This document shows positions 1-6,277 of a stretch of 12,353 nucleotides of DNA, in pieces. Within the stretch, counting starts at the first letter, position 1. Every line of letters starts with the position of its first letter. This DNA is from an uncultured Propioniciclava sp. (lineage in GTDB: Bacteria; Actinomycetota; Actinomycetes; Propionibacteriales; Propionibacteriaceae). A program made the translations under genes and the position numbers. The notes beneath the pieces were generated by a model. The model had not been told where the DNA came from, did not search any database, and saw nothing but the letters and a program-made list of their open reading frames with translations. The stretch covers positions 1 to 12,353 of the forward strand of contig CALMPQ010000074.1 in assembly GCA_937872005.1 (NCBI GenBank). The letters run 5' to 3'.

Positions 1-200
1 TGCTCCTGGGGGTGGAGAGTCACGATGTGGCCGGGGTTCGCGACACACTCATCCTCGCACCCCGCGGGACCCTCTAAAACGGGGCCACCCATCCCCGTGC
101 AGGCCTCCACCCCTCCGAAAGGACCAGACGAAGGGACGATTCAATCTCCTTCGAAAGTGCCACCACGGCGCCCTGACAAGCGGCCACACGCAGACAGGCG
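1..200 (-). other. Candidate structured 5' leader of a gene left of the window
   Basis: No convincing complete gene is seen here. Read on the minus strand, the stretch ends with AGGAG (7-3), which would be the ribosome binding site of a gene starting just beyond the left edge. CTCCACCCC (105-113) pairs perfectly with GGGGTGGAG (9-17), closing a domain directly ahead of that site. Inside lies a hairpin, ACGGGG (79-84) with CCCCGT (93-98), and a CCCGCGGG palindrome (61-68). I compared it by memory with c-di-AMP, cobalamin and L10-type leaders and found no convincing match. A short minus-strand reading frame (ATG at 92, open to the edge) competes with this interpretation. The base pairing is seen; the leader role is inferred. 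Confidence 0.3.
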
Positions 201-221
201 GTTTCGGCAACCCCGAAGGGG

Positions 222-250
222 CACTAACATCGTTATCTTTTCGTGATGTT
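222..250 (-). promoter_or_regulatory. AT-rich promoter/regulator-site candidate with spaced hexamers
   Basis: This AT-rich island stands out in a GC-rich window. On the minus strand it reads ATCACG-AAAAG-ATAACG (247-231), two similar hexamers with 11-bp periodicity, the layout of a tandem response-regulator site. It loosely resembles the spaced GTMACG-type sites described for the actinobacterial cell-envelope regulator MtrA, but this is a memory-based resemblance. A -10-like GATAAC lies within it. The position, just after the pirin stop and 200 bp ahead of the presumed left-hand gene, suits a promoter. A small CCCC-GAA-GGGG hairpin (211-221) sits just downstream. Confidence 0.3.
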
Positions 251-267
251 CTGACCCCGGCAGTCGA

Positions 268-1254
268 TCAGGACTCGCACCCCCGCCGGAAGCGGCGCTT
301 GAGCCGCAGGTCCTCGGGTAGCGGCGGGGCCTTGAGGCGCTCGGTCGCGCCCCGGTAGCCGGCGACCCGGCCGAAGCGATCGTCGGGGGCGTCGTTCCAC
401 TCCTTGCGCAGGCGCAGGATGTCGTCGTGGCTACGACCGATGAAGTTCCACCACATCACGATGCCCTCGTCGAAGGGCTCGCCGCCGAGCAGCATGAGGC
501 GGGCGGGGGCGTCCGTGGGGTTGTGGAGGCGCAGGTGGTCGAGCCCCGCGTCGCGGACGCCGAGCACCGCATTGTTCAACCGCACCCCGTCGAAGTCGAC
601 GTGACCGGTGTCGACGAGGATGCCGTGCTCGAAGCCGGGGTCGACCGCGGCCTCCCAGGTGGCGCCCGGCTCGAGGATGATCTCCGAGCCCAGCAGGGGC
701 GTCTCGGTGTGGATGGACGCGGACTGGTCGCCGAGGCGTCCGATGAAGGTGCGCGCGCGGACGCCGGGGGCGGGGGCGTCCACGTCGGGCACGAAGTGCT
801 GGAACTCGCGGGTGAGGTCCTTGCTCTCGTCGGGCAGCACGACCCAGAGCTGGACGCCGTGCAGCGCGGCTCGGCTCATCGTCGAGACCTCGGAGTGGGC
901 GATGCCGTAGCCCGAGGTCATCAGGTTGACCTCGCCGGGGCGCACCATCGCGTGGACGCCGCCGGAGTCGCGGTGCTCGATCTCGCCCGAGAAGAGCCAA
1001 GAGACGGTTTGCAGGGAGGTGTGCGGGTGGGGGGGCACGTCCATGCAGATGCCCTCTTCGGGGCCGTAGTGGTCGACGAAGCACCAGGCGCCGACGAACG
1101 AGCGGCTCATGTTCGGCAGGGTGCGCCGCACGCGGAGGGCGTCCTCGCCGCCGAGGGGCACGTCCTTGGGCGGGTACGTGTTGACCTGCGTCGGCTGGTG
1201 GTGGTCGCCGACCTCGCAGACCTTGAGGTCCGGGTCGGTCTCGGTGTTGCTCAT
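268..1254 (-). CDS. Pirin family protein
   Basis: This 328-residue cupin-type protein of the pirin family is probably cytosolic. Family members bind Fe(II)/Ni and act as quercetinase-like dioxygenases or as modulators of partner proteins; the role here is unknown. The pirin signature is clear: PPHPHTSLQTVSWLFSGEIEH (split by residues 74-94) supplies H76 and H78, and GIAHSE supplies H120 and E122, so the four canonical metal ligands are all present. A C-terminal cupin half follows, with the PFDEGIVMWWNF motif. The start is set at ATG 1254 because GGAGG lies about 7 nt upstream; a 23-residue upstream extension in the same frame is low-complexity and lacks a site. The gene is divergent from thymidine phosphorylase. 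No transmembrane segment or signal peptide is seen. Confidence 0.93.
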   Translation of the reverse strand: MSNTETDPDLKVCEVGDHHQPTQVNTYPPKDVPLGGEDALRVRRTLPNMSRSFVGAWCFVDHYGPEEGICMDVPPHPHTSLQTVSWLFSGEIEHRDSGGVHAMVRPGEVNLMTSGYGIAHSEVSTMSRAALHGVQLWVVLPDESKDLTREFQHFVPDVDAPAPGVRARTFIGRLGDQSASIHTETPLLGSEIILEPGATWEAAVDPGFEHGILVDTGHVDFDGVRLNNAVLGVRDAGLDHLRLHNPTDAPARLMLLGGEPFDEGIVMWWNFIGRSHDDILRLRKEWNDAPDDRFGRVAGYRGATERLKAPPLPEDLRLKRRFRRGCES

Positions 1255-1271
1255 CTCTCCCCCTCCACTCG

Positions 1272-1285
1272 GTGCCGCTACCTTA
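1272..1285 (-). promoter_or_regulatory. Candidate -10 of the pirin gene
   Basis: On the minus strand TAAGGT (1285-1280) fits the actinobacterial TAnnnT -10 pattern. It would start transcription near 1272, giving a leader of about 18 nt that contains the GGAGG ribosome binding site. No good -35 is visible at 17-18 bp. Confidence 0.35.
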
Positions 1286-1313
1286 TGTCTGGCGGTCGCC
1301 CCCTCGGACGAAA

Positions 1314-1384
1314 GCCACTCCATCGGGTGGCTCGTGTGCGCGAATCGGCTATCCCGCGGGCAAGGGCCACGCCACCGGGTGGCT
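1314..1384. repeat. Two GCCAC/GTGGC inverted repeats, operator candidates
   Basis: GCCAC-N8-GTGGC (1314-1331) and GCCACC-G-GGTGGC (1371-1383) both share the nonamer CGGGTGGCT (1324-1332 and 1376-1384). The nonamers start exactly 52 bp apart, close to five helical turns. They lie in the 200-bp divergent region between pirin and thymidine phosphorylase, the second one about 36 bp upstream of the latter's -35. This arrangement could bind one dimeric regulator at two phased sites; the regulator is unknown. Confidence 0.3.
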
Positions 1385-1418
1385 ATCGTCCGGCCCGGGC
1401 CAACACTCCCCCGGGACG

Positions 1419-1454
1419 TTGGCCGAATGCCGCCCGATCCCTAGGCTGGCCCGC
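1419..1454 (+). promoter_or_regulatory. Leaderless promoter of thymidine phosphorylase
   Basis: TTGGCC (1419-1424), a 17-bp spacer and TAGGCT (1442-1447) make a good SigA-type promoter. The ATG at 1455 follows the -10 by 7 nt, so the predicted transcript would begin at or next to the start codon. There is no purine-rich ribosome binding site ahead of the ATG, which agrees with leaderless translation, common in actinobacteria. Confidence 0.6.
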
Positions 1455-2744
1455 ATGGTTGAGCGCTTCGATGCAGTGGACGTGATCCGGACCAAGCGGG
1501 ACGGCGGCGTCCTGTCCGATGACCAGATCGACTGGGTGGTGGACGCCTACACCCGCGGCGTCGTCGCCGACGAGCAGATGTCGGCCCTGGCGATGGCGAT
1601 CTTCTTGCAGGGCATGGGCCGCGACGAGATCGTCCGCTGGACCAACGCCATGATCGCCTCCGGCGAGCGCCTCGACTTCACGGTGCTCGGCGCGACGGCC
1701 GACAAGCACTCCACGGGCGGGGTCGGCGACAAGATCACCCTGCCGCTGGTGCCGCTGGTCGCGGCCTTCGGCGTGCGCGTGCCCCAGCTCTCGGGGCGCG
1801 GCCTCGGCCACACGGGCGGCACCCTCGACAAGATGGAGTCGATCCCCGGCTGGCGGGCGTTCCTCTCCAACGACGAGATGATGACGATCCTGCGCGACGT
1901 CGGCGGCGTGATCTGCGCGGCGGGTTCAGGCCTGGCGCCGGCCGACAAGAAGCTCTACGCCCTGCGTGACACGACCGCGACGGTCGAAGCGATCCCGCTC
2001 ATCGCAAGCTCGATCATGAGCAAGAAGATCGCCGAGGGCACCGGCGCGCTCGTGCTCGACGTGAAGACCGGCGCGGGCGCGTTCATGCGCGACGAGGCCA
2101 AGGCCCGCGAGTTGGCGCGCACGATGGTCGACCTCGGCAACGACGCCGGGCTGACGACCGTCGCCCTGCTCACCGACATGTCGACGCCGCTGGGGCTCAC
2201 CGTCGGCAACGCGCTCGAGGTGCGCGAGGCGGTCGAGGTGCTGGCCGGGGGCGGCCCTGCTGACGTCGTCGAACTCACCCTCGCCCTGGCCCGCGAGATG
2301 CTCGCCGCCGCCGGGCAGCCGGACGCCGACGTCGAGGCCGCCCTCACCGACGGCCGCGCCATGGACGTCTGGCGCCGCATGGTCGCCGCCCAGGGTGGCG
2401 ACCCGGACGCCGCCCTGCCGGTCGCCGAGCACACCGAGGTCGTCACCGCCGAGCGCGACGGCGTCATGGAGTCCATGGACGCCATGGGCATCGCCGTCGC
2501 CGCCTGGCGGTTGGGTGCCGGGCGGGCCCGCAAGGAGGACCCCGTCGACTTCGCCGCCGGCGTGGAGTTGCACGCCAAGCCCGGGGACGCCGTGCGCGCC
2601 GGTCAGCCCGTCCTCACCCTCCACGCCTCCGACCCCGCGAAGTTCGAGCGGGCCCACGAGTCCCTCGAGGGCGCGATCACGTGGGCCGCGGAGGGCACCG
2701 AGCCGAGCCCGAGGCGGCCGATCGTGATCGACCGGATCGCCTGA
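1455..2744 (+). CDS. deoA: Thymidine (pyrimidine-nucleoside) phosphorylase
   Basis: The enzyme cleaves thymidine, and possibly uridine, with phosphate to the base plus (deoxy)ribose 1-phosphate in pyrimidine salvage; it is cytosolic and dimeric in the family. The protein has 429 residues, the normal family length. KHSTGGVGDK (84-93) is the phosphate-binding loop, and SGRGLGHTGGT (113-123) followed by DKMES is the family signature. R171, S186 and K190, which bind the pyrimidine in the E. coli enzyme, are present at the same numbers. The C-terminal third is the typical pyrimidine nucleoside phosphorylase C-domain (KPGDAVRAGQPVLTLH). The start at 1455 is preferred over an in-frame upstream ATG at 1272 because homology begins at MVERFDAVDVI and the leaderless promoter fits. 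No other salvage gene is adjacent. The stop is one base from that of the convergent neighbour, leaving no room for a terminator between them. Confidence 0.95.
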   Translation: MVERFDAVDVIRTKRDGGVLSDDQIDWVVDAYTRGVVADEQMSALAMAIFLQGMGRDEIVRWTNAMIASGERLDFTVLGATADKHSTGGVGDKITLPLVPLVAAFGVRVPQLSGRGLGHTGGTLDKMESIPGWRAFLSNDEMMTILRDVGGVICAAGSGLAPADKKLYALRDTTATVEAIPLIASSIMSKKIAEGTGALVLDVKTGAGAFMRDEAKARELARTMVDLGNDAGLTTVALLTDMSTPLGLTVGNALEVREAVEVLAGGGPADVVELTLALAREMLAAAGQPDADVEAALTDGRAMDVWRRMVAAQGGDPDAALPVAEHTEVVTAERDGVMESMDAMGIAVAAWRLGAGRARKEDPVDFAAGVELHAKPGDAVRAGQPVLTLHASDPAKFERAHESLEGAITWAAEGTEPSPRRPIVIDRIA

Positions 2745-2745
2745 C

Positions 2746-3282
2746 TCAGACGTTCAGCACCCGCGCGGTGACGCGTGACCCGTCGGCGGCCGTGTAGGTG
2801 ACCGTCGGGCCGCCGGGCTGCCAGTCGAGGATGCCCTCGGCACTGAACGCCTCGTGCACCCACGTGCGGCCGTCGGCGAGCACCTTGGTCGATCGGGGCA
2901 CGGTGGTGGTGACGGGGCGACCGAAGTCCCAGGTCAGCGAGTCGGCGGAGGCTCCGCGCGGCAGCAGCACGGCGAACGCGGCCGAGCGGCCATCCTGCCC
3001 GGCGATGCTGCCGGCGGGCAGGAACCCGGGGCGGATCCCCTCGATCTGCTCATACCCCGTCGAGGCGGTGTTGCCGGTCGGGCCGGCGAGCACGACGGGG
3101 CCCGATGCTGCGGCGTCCAGCCCGGTGAACCGGACGCCGCCGCTGCCGTCGGACCACCGGATCGTGCGGGCGGTGCGGGCACGGCGTCCCTCGGCGAGGA
3201 CGGCCTGGTCGTCGATGGGGACCTGGATGGGGTCCGCGGCGGTGTGCAACTGCTGGCGGAGCAGGTTCTCGAGCTCGTTCAT
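2746..3282 (-). CDS. Anti-sigma-like protein lacking its membrane segment
   Basis: The 178-residue product begins MNELENLLRQQLH, followed by PIQVPID and AVLAEGRRARTART, the typical cytosolic N-terminus of the membrane-anchored partner proteins encoded after SigE-family ECF sigma factors in actinobacteria. In such proteins a basic stretch leads straight into a hydrophobic helix. Here the basic stretch (33-43) runs directly into a polar, glycine-rich sequence resembling the external domain (45-178), and no hydrophobic run long enough to cross a membrane is seen. ATG 3282 overlaps the stop of the preceding mini-gene (ATGA) and has GGAAGGAGG upstream. The product may be a non-functional remnant or a soluble variant. 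Assignment rests on N-terminal style and context, not on a strong family motif. Confidence 0.55.
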   Translation of the reverse strand: MNELENLLRQQLHTAADPIQVPIDDQAVLAEGRRARTARTIRWSDGSGGVRFTGLDAAASGPVVLAGPTGNTASTGYEQIEGIRPGFLPAGSIAGQDGRSAAFAVLLPRGASADSLTWDFGRPVTTTVPRSTKVLADGRTWVHEAFSAEGILDWQPGGPTVTYTAADGSRVTARVLNV

Positions 3283-3377
3283 CGCACTCCTCCTTCCGCG
3301 ATGAGCTGGGAACGCAACAGCGATGGACTCGCCTCGCGCACGAACGCGGTGAACTCCTCGTCGCGGTTCGTCGACAT
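3279..3377 (-). pseudogene. Internally deleted SigE-family ECF sigma factor remnant
   Basis: This is a 32-codon reading frame. The first 22 residues (with EEFTAFVREASPSLLR) read like the start of region 2 of SigE-family ECF sigma factors, where ...SPALLRTAYLLTGD normally continues. Instead it jumps to SQLIAEGGVR and stops. These last codons carry the ribosome binding site of the next gene and overlap its start (ATGA), as the true 3' end of such sigma genes usually does. Both ends seem preserved while the body, regions 2.1-4.2 and roughly 135-145 codons, is absent. A strong site, AGGAGGG, precedes ATG 3377. It cannot act as a sigma factor. An unrelated small ORF is the alternative, but the sigma-like N-terminus, coupling and partner gene favour a remnant. 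Confidence 0.55.
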
Positions 3378-3408
3378 CGGCCCTCCTCTCCCCCGTGTCA
3401 CCCTGCCC

Positions 3409-3434
3409 TACGGCTGGGGGGTCGAAAGGGTTGC
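3409..3434 (-). promoter_or_regulatory. ECF-type (autoregulatory) promoter candidate
   Basis: On the minus strand GCAACC (3434-3429), 16 bp, then CGTA (3412-3409) matches the general ECF pattern of an AAC-containing -35 and a CGT-containing -10. It lies 32 bp ahead of the sigma remnant's start codon. ECF sigma operons are commonly autoregulated. The exact recognition consensus for this subgroup is from memory, so the call is tentative. Confidence 0.4.
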
Positions 3435-3442
3435 CTCGCCTG

Positions 3443-4714
3443 TCAGGGGATTCTGATGCGGATCCCGTCGCGCGGGCGCATCGACGTGATGCCCGTCGCC
3501 CTGACCCGCTGGGGTTCGAGGGTGAACCCGCCGCGGGCCAGCAGCGTCGCCAGCATGACGGTCAGCTCGGTGGTCGCCATGACCGACCCCAGGCACCGGT
3601 GCGCGCCGCCTCCCCACGGCACGAACTCGGACGCCGAGGGCTTGGGTCCCTGCCACCAGCGCTCGGGGCGGAACTCCTCGGGGTTCTCGAAGACCTCCGG
3701 CGACCGATGCGTCGCGTACGGCGAGAAGATGATCATCGTGCCGGGCTTGATGCGGTGTCCCTCGAAGCTCAGCTCCCGCACCACGAAGCGCGCCGCGATC
3801 GAGGCCGGCGGGTAGAGGCGGAGGGCCTCGTTGACGACGGCGTCCGCCCAGGTCAGCTGGGGCAGGTGCTCGACGGTGACGGCCCCCTCCCCCACCACCT
3901 CGCGGGTCTGGGCGATTGACGCGGCCAGGGCGTCCGGACGCCCACCCAGCCCGTACAGCGCCCACCCCATGGCCGCCGAGGTGGTCTCGTACCCGGCGGC
4001 GATGAGCGTGACGACTTGGTCGCGCACCTCCTCGCGGGAGAGTCCCGAACCGGAGCCGTCGCGCCCGCCCACCAGCACGGCGAGCACCTGTGACTCCTGC
4101 TGGTCGGGGTCGGCGGCGAGCCGGTCGATCTCGCCGAACACGAACGCGTCAAGACGAGCGCGCGCCGCCATCGCCCGCCGCCACAGCGGGGTGTTCCACC
4201 GCTCGTGGACGCCCAGCACCTGCGGTATCACCCCCGTCAGCTCGATGAGGGGCTGGAGGGCCTCGCCCACGGCGTCCGCCTGCTGGGCGATGCGCTCACC
4301 GAACAGGCAGCGCATGGTCGACCGCCGGATCGCCGCCCGGAACAGCTCGTACCCGTCGACCGCCTCATGCCGGCCGACCCCCTCGAGCGCCTCGGACGCC
4401 GTCCGTGCCATCGTGTCGACGTAGCCCGCGACCTGCCTGCGGTGCAGGCCGGGTCGCACCAGGGCCCGCCGCCGCGCGTGGTCGGGCGGGTCGGATACCA
4501 CCACCGACGTGGGCCCGTCGACCGGGATGAGCGCCTTCATCGCCTCGAACTGGCTGAAGTGGTCGTCGTGGGCGAAGACGAACTCGTTCGCCTCGGGTCC
4601 GACGAGGTAGGCGTACGGCTGGCCCAGCCAGCCCCGCGCGAACGGCCCGACGCGGCGGGCCCGGCGCATGATCCATTCGGCGAGTGGGTAGCGCACCACC
4701 GGCGCATCGGTCAT
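3443..4714 (-). CDS. Cytochrome P450
   Basis: A 423-residue soluble bacterial P450: a haem-thiolate monooxygenase needing external ferredoxin/reductase partners, which are not encoded nearby. The diagnostic elements are in order: I-helix oxygen-activation motif AGYETTS (240-246), the K-helix EALR (296-299), the PERF-like region FRPERW (348-353) and the haem loop FVPWGGGAHRCLG (364-376) with ligand Cys374. The WGGGxHRCLG form and the YPPASIAARF segment recall mycobacterial CYP138/CYP132-type proteins, so a hydrophobic substrate is plausible but not shown. ATG 4714 is chosen because TAGGAT lies 7 nt upstream (leaderless) and the longer frame upstream is not P450-like. It shares orientation with the nitronate monooxygenase cluster, 50 bp away, but appears to have its own promoter. 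Confidence 0.93.
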   Translation of the reverse strand: MTDAPVVRYPLAEWIMRRARRVGPFARGWLGQPYAYLVGPEANEFVFAHDDHFSQFEAMKALIPVDGPTSVVVSDPPDHARRRALVRPGLHRRQVAGYVDTMARTASEALEGVGRHEAVDGYELFRAAIRRSTMRCLFGERIAQQADAVGEALQPLIELTGVIPQVLGVHERWNTPLWRRAMAARARLDAFVFGEIDRLAADPDQQESQVLAVLVGGRDGSGSGLSREEVRDQVVTLIAAGYETTSAAMGWALYGLGGRPDALAASIAQTREVVGEGAVTVEHLPQLTWADAVVNEALRLYPPASIAARFVVRELSFEGHRIKPGTMIIFSPYATHRSPEVFENPEEFRPERWWQGPKPSASEFVPWGGGAHRCLGSVMATTELTVMLATLLARGGFTLEPQRVRATGITSMRPRDGIRIRIP

Positions 4715-4727
4715 GCCGACAATCCTA
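4715..4727 (-). promoter_or_regulatory. Leaderless -10 of the P450 gene
   Basis: On the minus strand TAGGAT (4727-4722) is followed by 7 nt and the ATG at 4714, the same geometry as at 1442 and 9628. No purine-rich site precedes the ATG. No good -35 is recognisable at 16-18 bp. Confidence 0.5.
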
Positions 4728-4764
4728 AGGGAGGGGCTGGAAGATGCCCCGGGCCGAACGTGCG

Positions 4765-5715
4765 TCAGCGCACGATCCGCGCCAAGGCCGCCCCAAACTC
4801 GGACGCCAACCGCTCGACCAACTGCCCCACGGTCGGGACGTCGTCGATGGCCGCGACGCCATGGCCGGCGGACCAGATGTCGCGCCAAGCCTTGGCGTCG
4901 GCGTCCGTCGGCGCGGTGAGGTGTCCCAGGTCGACGGCGGGCGTGGCCGTGAGGTCATAGCCCGCCGCCACCAGCGATGCCTTCAGGAAGTTCGCCGGGA
5001 TCGTGCTCACCGACGGGGTGTGCACGATGTCGCCGGCGCAGGCGTCGACCACCATGGCCTTGTAGGCCTCGGACGCCCCCGCCTCAACGGTGGCGATGAA
5101 CCGCGTGCCCAGATAGGCCAGATCGGCGCCCAAGGCGCGGGCCGCCAGCACGTCGGCCCCCGACGACAGGGACCCCGCGAGCAGGATGATCCCGTCGAAC
5201 CACGGCCGGATGGCGGCCATCAGCGCGAAGGGCGAGATCGTCCCGGCGTGGCCGCCTGCCCCGGCCGCCACCAGGATCAGCCCGTCGACCCCGGCCTCGG
5301 CCGCCTTGCGGGCGTGCTTCTCGTTGGTCACGTCGTGCAGGACGAGTCCGCCCCAGCTGTGCACGGCGTCCACGACCTCGGTGGCGGCGCCGAGGGAAGT
5401 GATGACGATCGGCACCCGGTGCCGAGCCAGGATCGCCAGGTCGTCGCGCAGCCGCGCGTTCGACGAGTGCACGATGAGGTTCACCGCATAGGGGGCGTCG
5501 TCGGGCTCCAGCCGCTCCTCGATGGCGGACAACCATCCGTCGAGTTCCTCGGTCGTGCGCAGGTTCAGCGCCGGGAACGACCCGACCACCCCCGCCCTGC
5601 AGCACGCGACGACCAGGTCGGGCGTGGACACCAGGAACATCGGTGCGGCCACCACGGGCACGCGCAGCCGATCGAGCGGCGCGGGCAACGAGCTGGTCTC
5701 AGGGGCGATGGGCAT
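4765..5715 (-). CDS. Nitronate monooxygenase family protein
   Basis: A 316-residue FMN-dependent TIM-barrel protein of the nitronate monooxygenase / 2-nitropropane dioxygenase family, which oxidises alkyl nitronates such as propionate 3-nitronate to carbonyls and nitrite. Visible marks are VVAAPMFLVS near the N-terminus (21-30), GAGGHAG (152-158) with the conserved His156, a phosphate-binding GSLSSG (181-186) and LGTRF (202-206). The C-terminus WSAGHGV...DVPTVGQLV is characteristic of a large actinobacterial/proteobacterial branch with uncertain substrates, so detoxification is an inference. GGAGG sits 7 nt before ATG 5715. The start overlaps the end of the methyltransferase gene by 17 bp, so the two are probably co-transcribed. 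Confidence 0.9.
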   Translation of the reverse strand: MPIAPETSSLPAPLDRLRVPVVAAPMFLVSTPDLVVACCRAGVVGSFPALNLRTTEELDGWLSAIEERLEPDDAPYAVNLIVHSSNARLRDDLAILARHRVPIVITSLGAATEVVDAVHSWGGLVLHDVTNEKHARKAAEAGVDGLILVAAGAGGHAGTISPFALMAAIRPWFDGIILLAGSLSSGADVLAARALGADLAYLGTRFIATVEAGASEAYKAMVVDACAGDIVHTPSVSTIPANFLKASLVAAGYDLTATPAVDLGHLTAPTDADAKAWRDIWSAGHGVAAIDDVPTVGQLVERLASEFGAALARIVR

Positions 5716-6277
5716 GGACGTCCTCCAGGGCTCCGAATGTGCGACGGCGGGTCGCCACCACCGGCAACCCGAGGGCTTCGACGACGAGCCGGGGCCGGCG
5801 CGTCCAATGTTCGCCGAGCAGCGGCCGTGTCACGGCCTCGAGAGCGTGCTGCCCCACCCGGACCGGCGCTGCCGAGGCCGCGATGTGGTCGGCCAACAGC
5901 AGCCGCCCGCCGGGGCGCAGGACGCGCACCATCTCGGCGATGGCGCCCTTCTCGTCCGGGACTCCGCACAACACGAACGTCGACACCACCGTGTCGAACG
6001 AGCCATCGGCGAACGGGAGGGCCATGGCGTCCCCCTCGACCAGCTCGACCGCGAGGCCGAGGGACGCCGCCTTGGGTCGGGCGGCGTCCATCATGGCGGG
6101 GCTGGCGTCGAGCCCGGTGAGCCGGATGTCGCGCGGGTAGAACGCCAGGTTGGCGCCCGTGCCGACGCCCACCTCGAGCACGTCCCCCACGGCTCGCCAG
6201 CACAGCCAGCGGCGGCTCGGTTCGAGGAACCGGCGCTCCACCCCGGCGGTGAGGGTGTCGTAGTCAGGCATGCCCAT
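5699..6277 (-). CDS. Class I SAM-dependent methyltransferase
   Basis: A 192-residue Rossmann-fold methyltransferase with SAM motif I VLEVGVGTG (33-41), the acidic loop LDAS with Asp57, motif II region GDAMALPFADGSFD (82-95) and motif III LRPGGRLLLAD (120-130). The layout is that of the UbiE/PmtA-like group, in which substrates range from quinones to phospholipids; the substrate here cannot be read from sequence. I chose ATG 6277 because GAGG lies 6 nt upstream; ATG 6271 is an alternative giving two fewer residues. The gene overlaps its upstream neighbour by 14 bp and its downstream one by 17 bp, so translational coupling within a three-gene operon is likely. Confidence 0.87.
   Translation of the reverse strand: MGMPDYDTLTAGVERRFLEPSRRWLCWRAVGDVLEVGVGTGANLAFYPRDIRLTGLDASPAMMDAARPKAASLGLAVELVEGDAMALPFADGSFDTVVSTFVLCGVPDEKGAIAEMVRVLRPGGRLLLADHIAASAAPVRVGQHALEAVTRPLLGEHWTRRPRLVVEALGLPVVATRRRTFGALEDVHAHRP

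Noticed and set aside
1..92. Minus-strand open frame from ATG 92 to the left edge (starts MGGPVLEG)
   Set aside because: It is only 30 codons in view, has no recognisable motif and only a poorly spaced GGAGG. It conflicts with the paired leader structure. It remains possible that it is the true start of the left-hand gene.
211..221. CCCC-GAA-GGGG as terminator of the pirin gene
   Set aside because: The stem is only 4 bp with no T-tract, and it lies beyond the candidate promoter; too weak to call.
25..246. 73-codon plus-strand frame
   Set aside because: Composition is low-complexity Pro/Arg-rich, there is no ribosome binding site and no motif, and it runs through the presumed promoter of a minus-strand gene.
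1..250. c-di-AMP (ydaO) riboswitch in the leader
   Set aside because: A GCCGAAACC-like segment is present, but the conserved later blocks (GGGGTGAA-type and GACAGCTAAC-type) are absent.
427..1485. Long plus-strand frame opposite pirin
   Set aside because: It is an antisense shadow caused by GC-rich codon use; the pirin on the other strand has complete metal-ligand motifs.
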